A stretch of DNA of 17,697 nucleotides from DASQHW01 sp038209365 (GTDB lineage: Bacteria; Actinomycetota; Acidimicrobiia; IMCC26256; PALSA-610): assembly GCA_038209365.1 (NCBI GenBank), contig JBBQXS010000073.1:1-17697 (forward strand). Direction: 5' to 3'. The notes under the pieces are model-generated. The model ran no database searches. It saw nothing but the letters and a program-made list of their open reading frames with translations, and was not told the DNA's origin. The translations under genes and the position numbers were made by a program. This document shows positions 6,714 through 14,477 of the stretch, one piece after another (the stretch's first letter is position 1; each line of letters begins with the position of its first letter).

Positions 6714-8908
6714 TTGGCGCGTCGTTCCTTCAGTCGAGGCAGCAGGCGCGGCGCGACTGCAAGTCCTACCAGCGCGAGCGCACCGACCGTGAACAGCAGC
6801 CAGTAGTACGGATACGGCACGTAGCGGAACTCCACGCGGTGCACGCCGGGCCCGACCGGTACGCCGATGTAGGAGGGAGCGAGCATTTGTGTCGTTGCCG
6901 GCTTGCCGTCGACGGTCACCTCCCACCGCGGGTCGTACGTCGCCTTCAGCATCACGACCGACGGACGGTTCGCCGTGACCTGGCCGCCGAACACGCCGTC
7001 GTCCGGCAGGTCGTACTGCACGTCGACGGTCCCGGCCGGCGTGGCGCGGGGCGTGCCCGCCGGATCGGTCGGCGACGCCGCGGCGTCACCCGCGAACGCG
7101 ACCACCGGCACCAGCCCCTGCGCGGCCTGCGGCGACACGAGGAACGACTGCGTCCGCTGCCCGATGTTGGTCCGATCGGCGAGGATCGCCGGAGTCGTGT
7201 CCACCACTTGCAGGTAGCCGCTCGTCGACACCTGCCACAGGCGCCAACGTCCGGCAGTTTGCACCGGCGTCGCGGCGACGGCCGGTGTGCGGTCGGTCGG
7301 CAGGATCACGTACCGCACGTTGAACAAGTCGTACTGCGCACGGTCCGTGTCGTTGAACCGCACTTCCACATCGGAGCTCAACGAGAGCGTGCGGAGCCCG
7401 AAGCCCACGGCGTCGACGTCGACGTCGAGCAGATAGATGTAGGCAGGAACCGAACCGATCATGAGCTCCTTGCCGGTATTCGCGGGCGATCCCGCGTAGA
7501 TGCGACCGCCGCCGAGGGAAGCCGCCGTCTGCGCGAGCGCGGTGAAGTCACGGCCCTCGGTCCGGTCGTAGTTGCGCTGGAAGTCGATACCTTGCGCGTC
7601 GAGGTGGTCGTAGGACGCGCGCTCGCGCCACACGGGTGACAGGATCGCGATGCCCGACACGATCAGGGCACCGACGATCGCGAAACGTGGGAAGCGGCGT
7701 AGGTGCGCCGCCGCGAACACGTACGCCTCCTGCGCGAGGAACGCGGCGCCGATGCCCGCCAGCAGGATGCCGCCGAGATGCACGCCGATGATGAAGCGGT
7801 GCAGCAAGAGATCCTTGCCGCCCGGAAGACGGTCGATGACGAACCCGAACGAGCCCCGGCCGCAGAACAGCACGAGGCTCAGCGCGGTGAAGGCGAGCAC
7901 GGCCCGGGCCCGCTCGTCGCGACGGAATCGCCATAGACACACGGCGGTGCCGATCGCCGCGAGGATCGTGATCAGCGGCCAGCGCCCGTGATCGAACAGC
8001 TCACCACTGACCAGCCAGCCCAGCACCTTCTTGGTCCCGAACGAGTTCGACCAGAACGTGCCGTTGTTGAATTCGGTGCGCGCGGACCACTTGCTGTCGG
8101 CGAGCAACGGAACCACCACCCACGCCGACACGAGCAAGCTGCCGATGGCGACCACCGCCGCACGTCCCGCGCGTCGAACGAATTGTGTCGGCGTCACGAC
8201 GACCCACACGCCGATGGCAAGCAGCGCGAGGTAGCCCGTAAGGAAGTGCGCAGTGATCGTGAGCCCGGTGAACAGCGCGGCGAGCGCGTAGCCCTTGCCT
8301 TTCGACACCGCCCGGTACGAGAACGCGACGGCAAGTGGGAGCAACCACATCCCCCACAACGCCGTCCATATGCCGTTCCCACGCCATTGGAAGCTGCCGT
8401 GCTCGAACCCGTAGAGCGTGACCGACGAGACGAGCGGAGAGATGAGGGCCGTGATGCCCGCGATCCACCGATGGAATCCGAACACGAGTACTGCGAAGAA
8501 GATGCACAGAGGCCAGAACGAAACCAACAGGTAGTCCGACCAGGCGACCGTGCGCGGTGCGCCGAAGATCCGCGCGACGGCGCCTCCGACGATCGGCGCC
8601 AGGCTCTGGTAGTGATGGAATTGCGCGACCCCGAAGGACAGTCGCGGGTACCACCCGTCGAACACGAGCTTGCCGTGCGCCAGTCGCTGCTCGGCGTAGT
8701 GCACCATCGACACATGGGCACCGGTGTCGTTCGGCGGAGCGACCGGGCGGACCTCGGCGCGGAACACGAACAGGTTGAAGCCGATTGCAATCGCGACCAG
8801 CAGGAGCGGCGCCCACACCGACCAGTTCCGCGAGGCGCGTCCCACCGAGGCATCGCGCGCGTGCTCCGCGTCGTGCGGGAGCGACGGACTCTCTAGCTGC
8901 GCGGTCAT
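6710..8908 (-). CDS. Large polytopic membrane protein, PTPS-related/YfhO-like (putative GT-C)
   Basis: This 732-aa protein has a first TM helix at about 32-50, then a periplasmic loop with PPNDTGAHVSMVHYAEQRL (Asp61, His65) and WYPRLSFGVAQFHHYQSLAP, typical of membrane proteins labelled 6-pyruvoyl-tetrahydropterin synthase-related (PF10131-like). About ten further hydrophobic segments follow, then a ~270-aa soluble region, which ends in YDPRWEVTVDGKPA and a final TM helix near 695-720. The W-x-VDG beta domain with a closing helix recalls YfhO-like glycosyltransferase-associated proteins. I infer a GT-C-type transferase or polymer-handling protein that uses the lipid-linked sugar made by the adjacent GT2. 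It lies 33 bases after the TPR lipoprotein gene and overlaps the GT2 start by 4 bases, so it is translationally coupled. Confidence 0.8.
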   Translation of the reverse strand: MTAQLESPSLPHDAEHARDASVGRASRNWSVWAPLLLVAIAIGFNLFVFRAEVRPVAPPNDTGAHVSMVHYAEQRLAHGKLVFDGWYPRLSFGVAQFHHYQSLAPIVGGAVARIFGAPRTVAWSDYLLVSFWPLCIFFAVLVFGFHRWIAGITALISPLVSSVTLYGFEHGSFQWRGNGIWTALWGMWLLPLAVAFSYRAVSKGKGYALAALFTGLTITAHFLTGYLALLAIGVWVVVTPTQFVRRAGRAAVVAIGSLLVSAWVVVPLLADSKWSARTEFNNGTFWSNSFGTKKVLGWLVSGELFDHGRWPLITILAAIGTAVCLWRFRRDERARAVLAFTALSLVLFCGRGSFGFVIDRLPGGKDLLLHRFIIGVHLGGILLAGIGAAFLAQEAYVFAAAHLRRFPRFAIVGALIVSGIAILSPVWRERASYDHLDAQGIDFQRNYDRTEGRDFTALAQTAASLGGGRIYAGSPANTGKELMIGSVPAYIYLLDVDVDAVGFGLRTLSLSSDVEVRFNDTDRAQYDLFNVRYVILPTDRTPAVAATPVQTAGRWRLWQVSTSGYLQVVDTTPAILADRTNIGQRTQSFLVSPQAAQGLVPVVAFAGDAAASPTDPAGTPRATPAGTVDVQYDLPDDGVFGGQVTANRPSVVMLKATYDPRWEVTVDGKPATTQMLAPSYIGVPVGPGVHRVEFRYVPYPYYWLLFTVGALALVGLAVAPRLLPRLKERRAK

Positions 8909-8941
8909 CGGCCCGATCCTTCGTTGCCGCCTGCCGCCTGG

Positions 8942-9523
8942 CTACGGGCTGGGGAGCGGTACCCCTTGCGCCGTCGCCTTGCTCCTGAGGGACGGGTCGA
9001 GCTTGACCGCGGTTTGCACTTCTTTGTTGCCCTCGTCGGTCTTACCGGTCTGTCGAAGCAGCAGCCCGAGATTGAAGTGCGGGCTCGGGTCCTTCTTGTT
9101 CGACGCGATGGCCGCACGGTAGAGAGCGATAGCGCCGGCAGTGTCCCCCGCCTTCGCGCGCAGGATCGCGCGGTTGTAGAGCGCGGGCTCGAACTTGCCG
9201 TCGATCGCAAGTGCGAGCTTGTACTGGTTCTCCGCCGCGGTGTCGTTGCCCGCGTTCTGCTCGATGAGGCCGAGGTTGTAGAAGCCGTACTTGTTCTGCG
9301 GGTCGAGGCGCACGACCTCCTCGAAGTCCTTCTTCGCCTGTGCGACGTCGCCGGTGACCTGCTCCTGGAGCGCCTTGTTGAGCAGCGTCGACGCCTTCTT
9401 CGGGTTGGTGCCGCTCGTCGTGCCGCCGTTCGAGTCGGAGCTGCACGCGCCGAGCGCGAGGAAGATGAGCAATGCGGCCGCGCCGACGCGACGCATGTTG
9501 CTGGAGTTGCCCATGAACATCAT
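8942..9523 (-). CDS. TPR-repeat lipoprotein
   Basis: This is a 193-aa protein with a lipoprotein signal: RR, a hydrophobic stretch GAAALLIFLALGAC, and a lipobox LGAC at residues 24-27 followed by a Ser/Gly/Thr linker. Residues ~43-180 carry about four TPR-like helical hairpins with typical positions (FYNLGLIEQNAGNDTAAENQ, ALYNRAILRAKAGDTAGAIALY, HFNLGLLLRQTGKTDEG). It is probably a membrane-anchored extracytoplasmic scaffold for the glycan machinery encoded downstream. Several ATGs compete (9523, 9520, 9514 and 9496) and no Shine-Dalgarno site decides between them; all keep the lipobox. It is the first gene of the minus-strand operon and is divergent from the proline-rich protein gene. Confidence 0.85.
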   Translation of the reverse strand: MMFMGNSSNMRRVGAAALLIFLALGACSSDSNGGTTSGTNPKKASTLLNKALQEQVTGDVAQAKKDFEEVVRLDPQNKYGFYNLGLIEQNAGNDTAAENQYKLALAIDGKFEPALYNRAILRAKAGDTAGAIALYRAAIASNKKDPSPHFNLGLLLRQTGKTDEGNKEVQTAVKLDPSLRSKATAQGVPLPSP

Positions 9524-9710
9524 CTCGTGAGCCGCGGCCCGGAGTTGACCGTATTCGGGAAAAGTGTCCGGTCCTTTTCGGGCGAAAGGGGACAAGCTTC
9601 GCCAGAAATTCCTGCTGGCCGGACGGCCGGTGCGGCTCCTCGGATCGGCCGAGGCGGCCCGGCGTGGGTCCATGTGGCCCTGCCACGCCCGAGTGTTGCC
9701 GGGTAGGTTA
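9524..9710. promoter_or_regulatory. Divergent promoter region with dyad
   Basis: These 187 bases separate the glycan operon (minus) from the proline-rich protein gene (plus). An imperfect dyad at 9571-9593 (GTCCTTTTCG, GG, CGAAAGGGGAC) sits near the middle and could be an operator or a 5'-leader hairpin. A TTGACC at 9545-9550 resembles a -35 box for the plus strand but lacks a matching -10 at 17 bases. Confidence 0.35.
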
Positions 9711-10940
9711 ATGAAACGTTCTTCGAGTGCGTGTGGGGACCCAGTCATCGTGTCGGCAGCTGACCGCGATCGTCGGCGCACGCGCTGGCGAAGGGTGTTC
9801 TGGGCCGCCACTCTTCTGCTGCTGTTCGCCGGCGCCGCGATCGCGTGGTACCCCGAGCCCGACCTCTACCGGGACACGGCGGTCGTCAGTGTCGGCGCCT
9901 CGGGTTCGGGCTCGCGGAGCCCGCGTCCCGTCGTCCTCGAGCTCGACGCGGGCGCAGTCGCCAAGCCCGAGACGATCACGCGCATCATCAATCGCGTCCG
10001 GACGGCCGAGGCCCTCACGGTGCGGGTCAGCGCGAGCTCCGCGAACCGTGAGACGGCGCGCCGACGGGTGCAGCAGGCCGCCGCGCTCGTACGGACCACC
10101 GCGGCCGGCGTCGGCAGGTCCGCGCCGGCCCGTACCCCGAGCGCGGTTCACGTCTCACCCGTGCGTGAGCGCACCATCCCCCAGAGCCGGCCGACCAGCC
10201 GGCTCACGCTCGCAGGGATCCTGCTGGTGTGCGCGGTCGCGGCCGCCGACGCACTGTTCGTGACCCGCCGGAGGGTTGCACGGCTGGGTGTTCCCGCGGC
10301 GGCGGCGCAAGTTCCTCGGCGGATGCCGACGGCGGTACCCGGCGCGCGTGTTCCTCGGCCGGCGCCGGCCGCCCGGCTTCCTCAGCGCGCGTCTGTACCG
10401 AGTCGGGAAAACATCGCGGCGCGGTCGACCGGGTGGAAGAAGACGTCGCCCGCGCCGACGCCGCTCGTCACGCCCGCGGAGCTCCTCGCCGTGCCGCCCG
10501 AGGCGCCGCCCGCTCCGACGCCGGCTCCGACTCCGGCGGTGGTGCCGACTGCCGTGCCCCCGCCCGCGCCGACGCCGACGCCGGCTCCGGCGGTGGTGCC
10601 GACTGCCGTGCCGCCGTCCGCGCCGACGCCCGCCCCGGCGCCGGCTCCGGCTCCGGCGGTGGTGCCGACTGCCGCGCCACCGTCCGCTCCGACGCCGGCC
10701 TCGCCTCCGACTCCGGCTCCTCCGACTCCGGCGGTGGTGCCGACGGCCGCTCCAGCGATCCCGCCGGCCGCGCACCTGCGCCGCCCGCGCCGCCCGCGCC
10801 GGACGCACGTCGCGGCGACGGCGCTCGATCTGCCGAACATCGAGGTCTACCTGCTGGGTCGCGAAGGCGGCTTACGCGCCGTGCAAATGCGAAACGCCGC
10901 GCGCCAGGAGGACAACGAGCCGCATCCGCAAGAGCAGTAA
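9711..10940 (+). CDS. Two-TM protein with proline-rich repeat tail, function unknown
   Basis: The 409-aa protein has a basic N-terminus (RDRRRTRWRR), TM1 at about 29-47, an extracytoplasmic loop of ~115 residues, TM2 at about 164-184 followed by RRR, then a tail of ~225 residues. By the positive-inside rule the tail is cytoplasmic. Residues ~246-352 are Pro/Ala/Thr-rich with four AVVPTA units. A short ordered end (ALDLPNIEVYLLG, then acidic and basic residues) follows a second basic patch (RRPRRPRR). Two TM helices flanking a loop recall polysaccharide copolymerases of the Wzz type, but the loop is short and no diagnostic motif is visible, so this stays a guess. The start may be the ATG at 9711 or the GTG at 9750, which has GGGGA about 10 bases upstream. 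The gene is divergent from the glycan operon and convergent with the surface operon. Confidence 0.7.
   Translation: MKRSSSACGDPVIVSAADRDRRRTRWRRVFWAATLLLLFAGAAIAWYPEPDLYRDTAVVSVGASGSGSRSPRPVVLELDAGAVAKPETITRIINRVRTAEALTVRVSASSANRETARRRVQQAAALVRTTAAGVGRSAPARTPSAVHVSPVRERTIPQSRPTSRLTLAGILLVCAVAAADALFVTRRRVARLGVPAAAAQVPRRMPTAVPGARVPRPAPAARLPQRASVPSRENIAARSTGWKKTSPAPTPLVTPAELLAVPPEAPPAPTPAPTPAVVPTAVPPPAPTPTPAPAVVPTAVPPSAPTPAPAPAPAPAVVPTAAPPSAPTPASPPTPAPPTPAVVPTAAPAIPPAAHLRRPRRPRRTHVAATALDLPNIEVYLLGREGGLRAVQMRNAARQEDNEPHPQEQ
10503..10760 (+). repeat. Proline-rich imperfect tandem repeat
   Basis: The units of about 60-75 bp carry CCGGCGGTGGTGCCGACTGCC or a close variant four times, encoding AVVPTA separated by PPSAPTPAP-type spacers of unequal length. 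The copies are very GC-rich and similar, so length variation between strains is plausible. Confidence 0.8.
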
Positions 10941-10950
10941 TCGACACTCA

Positions 10951-10979
10951 GACGAAGGGATCGGTGACGGTCCTTCGTC
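10951..10979. terminator. Hairpin between convergent genes, possible bidirectional terminator
   Basis: GACGAAGG (10951-10958) pairs with CCTTCGTC (10972-10979) across a 13-nt loop. It lies 10 bases after the plus-strand stop and 22 bases beyond the minus-strand stop at 11001. There is no T-tract on either strand. Confidence 0.5.
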
Positions 10980-11000
10980 ACCGCGCGGCGTGGTAGCGCG

Positions 11001-14000
11001 TCATCGTGTGAATGGCCCGAAGTCGGCTGCCGTGCCGGTATTGCCGGCAGCATCGGTCTGCGTCGCGCCGGCGTACCAGGTGCCGGTTCCGTTGTTGTTG
11101 CTGGTGAACGACCATGTGCCACCCCCCGGCACCGTGGCGCCGCCGGTTTCCGCGCTGTTCGCGGAGGAGCACGGGCTCGTACGACACAAGAAAACCGTGA
11201 CGTTGCCGTCCCCAACTGTTGCCGTGCCGGAGACGGTGATCTTGCTGCTTCCGCCTGCGTTCGCCGTGGACGTGATCGTGACGACCGGAGGTGTTGTGTC
11301 GTAGGTGAAGGTTACGGTCGCGGTGGTCGACTGGTTGCCGACCTTGTCGGTTGATTGCGCGGTGACGGTGTAGGAAACCGCGTTCGCCAGGTTGGTCGCG
11401 GCGAGGGCCTGGTTCCAGGTAGTGGTGCCGGTGGCGGTGAGAGGGAACGATCCGCTTTGCCAGGCGGTGCCGTTCCAGAAGTTGTTGTCACTGAGCCGCT
11501 TCACCGTGACGGCCACGGACGCCACGCCGGAGGAGGCGTCGGTCGCCGTGCCACATGCGCCGGCCGGTGTGCAGCCCGCGGCCCACGTCGTCGCGTTGTA
11601 CCTGCCCGCGTTCACCGGGAACGTGATGGTCGCCGTCGACGCAGCCGTGTCGGACGTGAACGTGATGATCGACGTCACGGCGTTTCCGGCCACGTCTGTT
11701 CCGGTCACGGTGTAGCTGCCAGGCACTGCCGCGCCACTCGACCAGTTGAATGTGCTCGAGGTGTATGGCCCACCCGACGGTGTGTTGACCGTCTCCGATG
11801 CGTGCGTCGTCCAGTTCGTCGCCGACAAGGACGGGAACGTTGCCGATGCTGCACCGGAGCCGCCGGTGTCGGTCACGGTCCCGACCAACTTGAAGTTCCC
11901 CGCGGCATTGCTCTTGAAGAACAAGGTCGAGCCGTTCAGGAATGCGCCCGAGGGCGACGCCGCCAGCGACAGCGACAGTGTCGGGTTCGTCGTATCGATC
12001 GTGATGGTCAGTCCAGCGCTCGAAGACGAGAGATTACCGGCCCCGTCCGTCGCGATCGCCGTGATGGTGTGCGCGCCCGCGGCCAAGGTGGACGACGCAA
12101 TCGTCCAAGTGCCGCCGATAGCCGTCCCGGAGCCAAGTTGGGTGGCGCCATCGAAGATCTTTACCGTGGAACCCGGCTCGGCCGTGCCCGTGAATGCCGG
12201 CGTTGTGTTGTTCGTGATGTCGTCAGTGTTCGACGAACCCGCATCACTTGCGGCGGTGAGGTCAGGTGTCGACGGCACGGCTGGTGGGGTCGTGTCGTAG
12301 GTGAAGGTGTTGGTCGCCGTCGCGGACTGATTGCCGACCTTGTCGGTGGATTGGCCGGTGACGGTGTATTGGACGCCATCGGTGAGGTTGGTCGCGGCGA
12401 GGGCTTGGTTCCATGTGGTGATGCCCGCGGGAGCAAGCGTGAAGGAACCGCTTTGCCAGGCCGTGCCGTTCCAGAAGTTGTTGTCGCTGAGGCGCTTGAT
12501 GGTGACGGCGACGCTCGCGAGACCCGCACCGGTGTCGCCGGCAGTGCCGCATGCGCCGGCTGGGCTGCACCCTGCGTTCCAGCCCGCGGTGTTGTAGCTC
12601 GCGCCGTTCGTGGGGAACGTCATGGTCGCGGTCGGCGCAGTCTGATCTGGCGTGAACGTGATCGCCGATGTCACGGTGTTGCCGGCTGCGTCGGCGCCGG
12701 TGATGGTGTAGCTCGGCGGTGTTGCGCCGGTGGCGATCCAGCTGAAGGTGCTCGAGGTGTACGGCCCACCCGACGGTGTGTTGACCGTCTCGTTGGTGTG
12801 CGTCCAGTTCGTTGCGGTGAGTGTCGGGAACGTTGCCGAGGCTGCACCGGAGCCGCCGGTGTCGGTCACGGTCCCGACGATCTTGAAGTTGCCGGCCGCG
12901 TTGTTCTTGAAGAACAGCGTCGAGCCGTTCAGGAAGGCCCCGGTCGGCGACGATGCCAATCCGAGCGAGATCGTCGGAGCGGTCTTGTCGATCGTGTAGG
13001 ACTGGCCCGTCACCGGCAGACCGGTCAACGTGTTGTTCGCAACGTCCTTCACGATGCCCGCGCTGGTGGCGTCGAGGCGCAACGTCCCGGTCCCGGACGG
13101 TGTGCCGGTGCCGCTGCTGGCCGTCACCGTCCACGTCGTGCCGCTCCCGGTCACGTTCGTGATCGCCGGCGTCCCGGACAGGCCGCCCGCGTTCAACGTG
13201 AAGTTGCCCGCGGCGACACCGCTCACACTCTCGCTATAGGTCACGGTCCACGAAACGCTCGACGCGTTCGTCGGCGAGGCCGCCGCCCGAACGATCGAGC
13301 TCACTGTTGGCGCGGTGGTGTCGTAGGTGTAGGTCTGGCCGGTGAATGACGTCGTCGAGAGGTTGTTGGAGGCGAGGTCTTGCACCCCGGCGGCGTTGGC
13401 GAGGTTGAGTCCGATCGAGCCGCCGTTGGTGCCGGTGGTGCCGGTCGTGCCGACTGTGACGGTCCAGGTCGCGGATGGCGCGCCCCCGGTTGCGGTTGCC
13501 GAAGTGATCGTCGGATCGGTGCCGCTGGTGTTGAGAGTTGCCAACCCGAAGTTCGATGTCGTGACGCCGTTGACCGGTTCGCTGAACGTCACTGTCCAGG
13601 TGAGCGGTCCCGCGTTGGTCGGGTTGGTGCCGGCCCGGTTGATCGACGACACCGTCGGTGCCGCTGTGTCCACCGTGAAGGAGGCGGTCGACGAGTAGGT
13701 AGTACCAGCCTGCTCGTTGCCGACGGTGTCCTTCGCTTGCACGTGGATCGTGTACGGGCCGTCGGCCGGGAGCGCGAGGGGGTAGCTCCACGCGGTAGCC
13801 ATCGCGTCGGGACTCCCGAGCGTCGCGTTGTTGAAGGATTCACTCGGGGCGGCGAAGCTCACACCGTTCCAGTAGAGACCGGTGCTCTGCCGGAGAATCG
13901 AGAGCCGTACGACGTGCACGCCGGTTGCATCATCCGCGGTGCCGCATATTCCTGTCGGCGTGCAACCCGCGTTGTACGAGCTCGCCTTGTACGCTCCGCC

Positions 14001-14477
14001 ACTGACGGGGAACGTGATGGATGTCGTGGGGGCGGTGGCGTCGTTCACGACGCTTACGGGGTCGCTCGCCGCGCTTTGTGCCGACCACGAGCGGAACACC
14101 GCAGTCACCTTGTACGTGTAGGTGCCGTTCCCGACGCCCGTGTCGTTGCAGCTCGTGCTCGCGGTCAGTGCACTGGGCGAGGTGCCGCACGCGGCGCTCG
14201 GTGAGGCACCGGCAAAACGCTGTACGAAGTAGCCGTCGACCGCGCCGCCATCGGGGGCGGTCACGCCGAACCAGCTCACGCCGACGGTGCTGCTCCCCGC
14301 GGTGGCTGTCGCCACCACGCCGGCAGGCGCGTCCATGTTGGCGACCGATGCCGACCCGTTGCCCGCGCCGCTCGTCGTGAGATAGGCCCAGACGGCTGTG
14401 CCGAGCCCGATCGTTCCGAGCGCCAAGATGGTCATGACGAGCAGTCGGTATTTGCGCAGTCGCACGTTCACGTTCAT
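11001..14477 (-). CDS. Giant modular surface protein: TasA-like N-terminus, FN3 and Ig-like repeats
   Basis: This 1158-aa secreted protein starts at an ATG that overlaps the upstream stop as ATGA. The N-terminus (RLRKYRLL, hydrophobic helix ~11-31, then AYLTTSGAGNGSASVA) resembles SipW-cognate signal peptides of TasA/CalY proteins. Domains by residue: FN3-like 50-146; module A 150-274, 612-731 and 945-1062; module C 275-388 and 389-498 (SEPVNGV and SESVSGV motifs); module B 501-611 and 831-944 (FLNGSTLFFK, TVTDTGGSGAASATFP); module D 732-828 (GTAEPGSTVKIFDG, bacterial Ig-like); and a final Ig-like domain 1064-1158 with two Cys. Most modules end in a DTTxP linker. It is Thr/Ser-rich with almost no Cys outside a conserved pair in each A module. 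No LPXTG or C-terminal TM is present. An adhesin or matrix role is likely. Confidence 0.85.
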   Translation of the reverse strand: MNVNVRLRKYRLLVMTILALGTIGLGTAVWAYLTTSGAGNGSASVANMDAPAGVVATATAGSSTVGVSWFGVTAPDGGAVDGYFVQRFAGASPSAACGTSPSALTASTSCNDTGVGNGTYTYKVTAVFRSWSAQSAASDPVSVVNDATAPTTSITFPVSGGAYKASSYNAGCTPTGICGTADDATGVHVVRLSILRQSTGLYWNGVSFAAPSESFNNATLGSPDAMATAWSYPLALPADGPYTIHVQAKDTVGNEQAGTTYSSTASFTVDTAAPTVSSINRAGTNPTNAGPLTWTVTFSEPVNGVTTSNFGLATLNTSGTDPTITSATATGGAPSATWTVTVGTTGTTGTNGGSIGLNLANAAGVQDLASNNLSTTSFTGQTYTYDTTAPTVSSIVRAAASPTNASSVSWTVTYSESVSGVAAGNFTLNAGGLSGTPAITNVTGSGTTWTVTASSGTGTPSGTGTLRLDATSAGIVKDVANNTLTGLPVTGQSYTIDKTAPTISLGLASSPTGAFLNGSTLFFKNNAAGNFKIVGTVTDTGGSGAASATFPTLTATNWTHTNETVNTPSGGPYTSSTFSWIATGATPPSYTITGADAAGNTVTSAITFTPDQTAPTATMTFPTNGASYNTAGWNAGCSPAGACGTAGDTGAGLASVAVTIKRLSDNNFWNGTAWQSGSFTLAPAGITTWNQALAATNLTDGVQYTVTGQSTDKVGNQSATATNTFTYDTTPPAVPSTPDLTAASDAGSSNTDDITNNTTPAFTGTAEPGSTVKIFDGATQLGSGTAIGGTWTIASSTLAAGAHTITAIATDGAGNLSSSSAGLTITIDTTNPTLSLSLAASPSGAFLNGSTLFFKSNAAGNFKLVGTVTDTGGSGAASATFPSLSATNWTTHASETVNTPSGGPYTSSTFNWSSGAAVPGSYTVTGTDVAGNAVTSIITFTSDTAASTATITFPVNAGRYNATTWAAGCTPAGACGTATDASSGVASVAVTVKRLSDNNFWNGTAWQSGSFPLTATGTTTWNQALAATNLANAVSYTVTAQSTDKVGNQSTTATVTFTYDTTPPVVTITSTANAGGSSKITVSGTATVGDGNVTVFLCRTSPCSSANSAETGGATVPGGGTWSFTSNNNGTGTWYAGATQTDAAGNTGTAADFGPFTR
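11292..11987 (-). repeat. B-A module pair, copy 2
   Basis: This segment encodes module B (residues 831-944) then module A (945-1062). It is closely similar at DNA and protein level to 12285-12977; for example WNGTAWQSGSF, WNQALAATNL and QSTDKVGNQS are shared exactly by both A copies. Module D separates the two segments. Confidence 0.85.
12285..12977 (-). repeat. B-A module pair, copy 1
   Basis: This segment encodes module B (residues 501-611) and module A (612-731). It is partner to 11292-11987. The shared order and near-constant length argue for one ~690-bp duplication rather than independent gains. Confidence 0.85.
12984..13655 (-). repeat. Tandem Ig-like module C, two copies
   Basis: Residues 275-388 and 389-498 are adjacent copies sharing TVSSI, PTNA, W-TVT-SE-V-GV, VQDLASNNL/VKDVANNTL and TGQTYTYD/TGQSYTID landmarks. 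They are more diverged at DNA level than the B-A pairs, which suggests an older duplication. Confidence 0.75.

Noticed and set aside
9524..9811. N-terminal extension of the TPR lipoprotein
   Set aside because: It would cross the start of the divergent gene at 9711 and put ~95 residues in front of a clear lipoprotein signal.
11355..13349. 664-aa plus-strand open frame antisense to the giant surface gene
   Set aside because: It is an Arg/Gly-rich shadow of a high-GC, repeat-bearing gene, with no domain, signal or start site. The minus strand gives coherent Ig-like modules.
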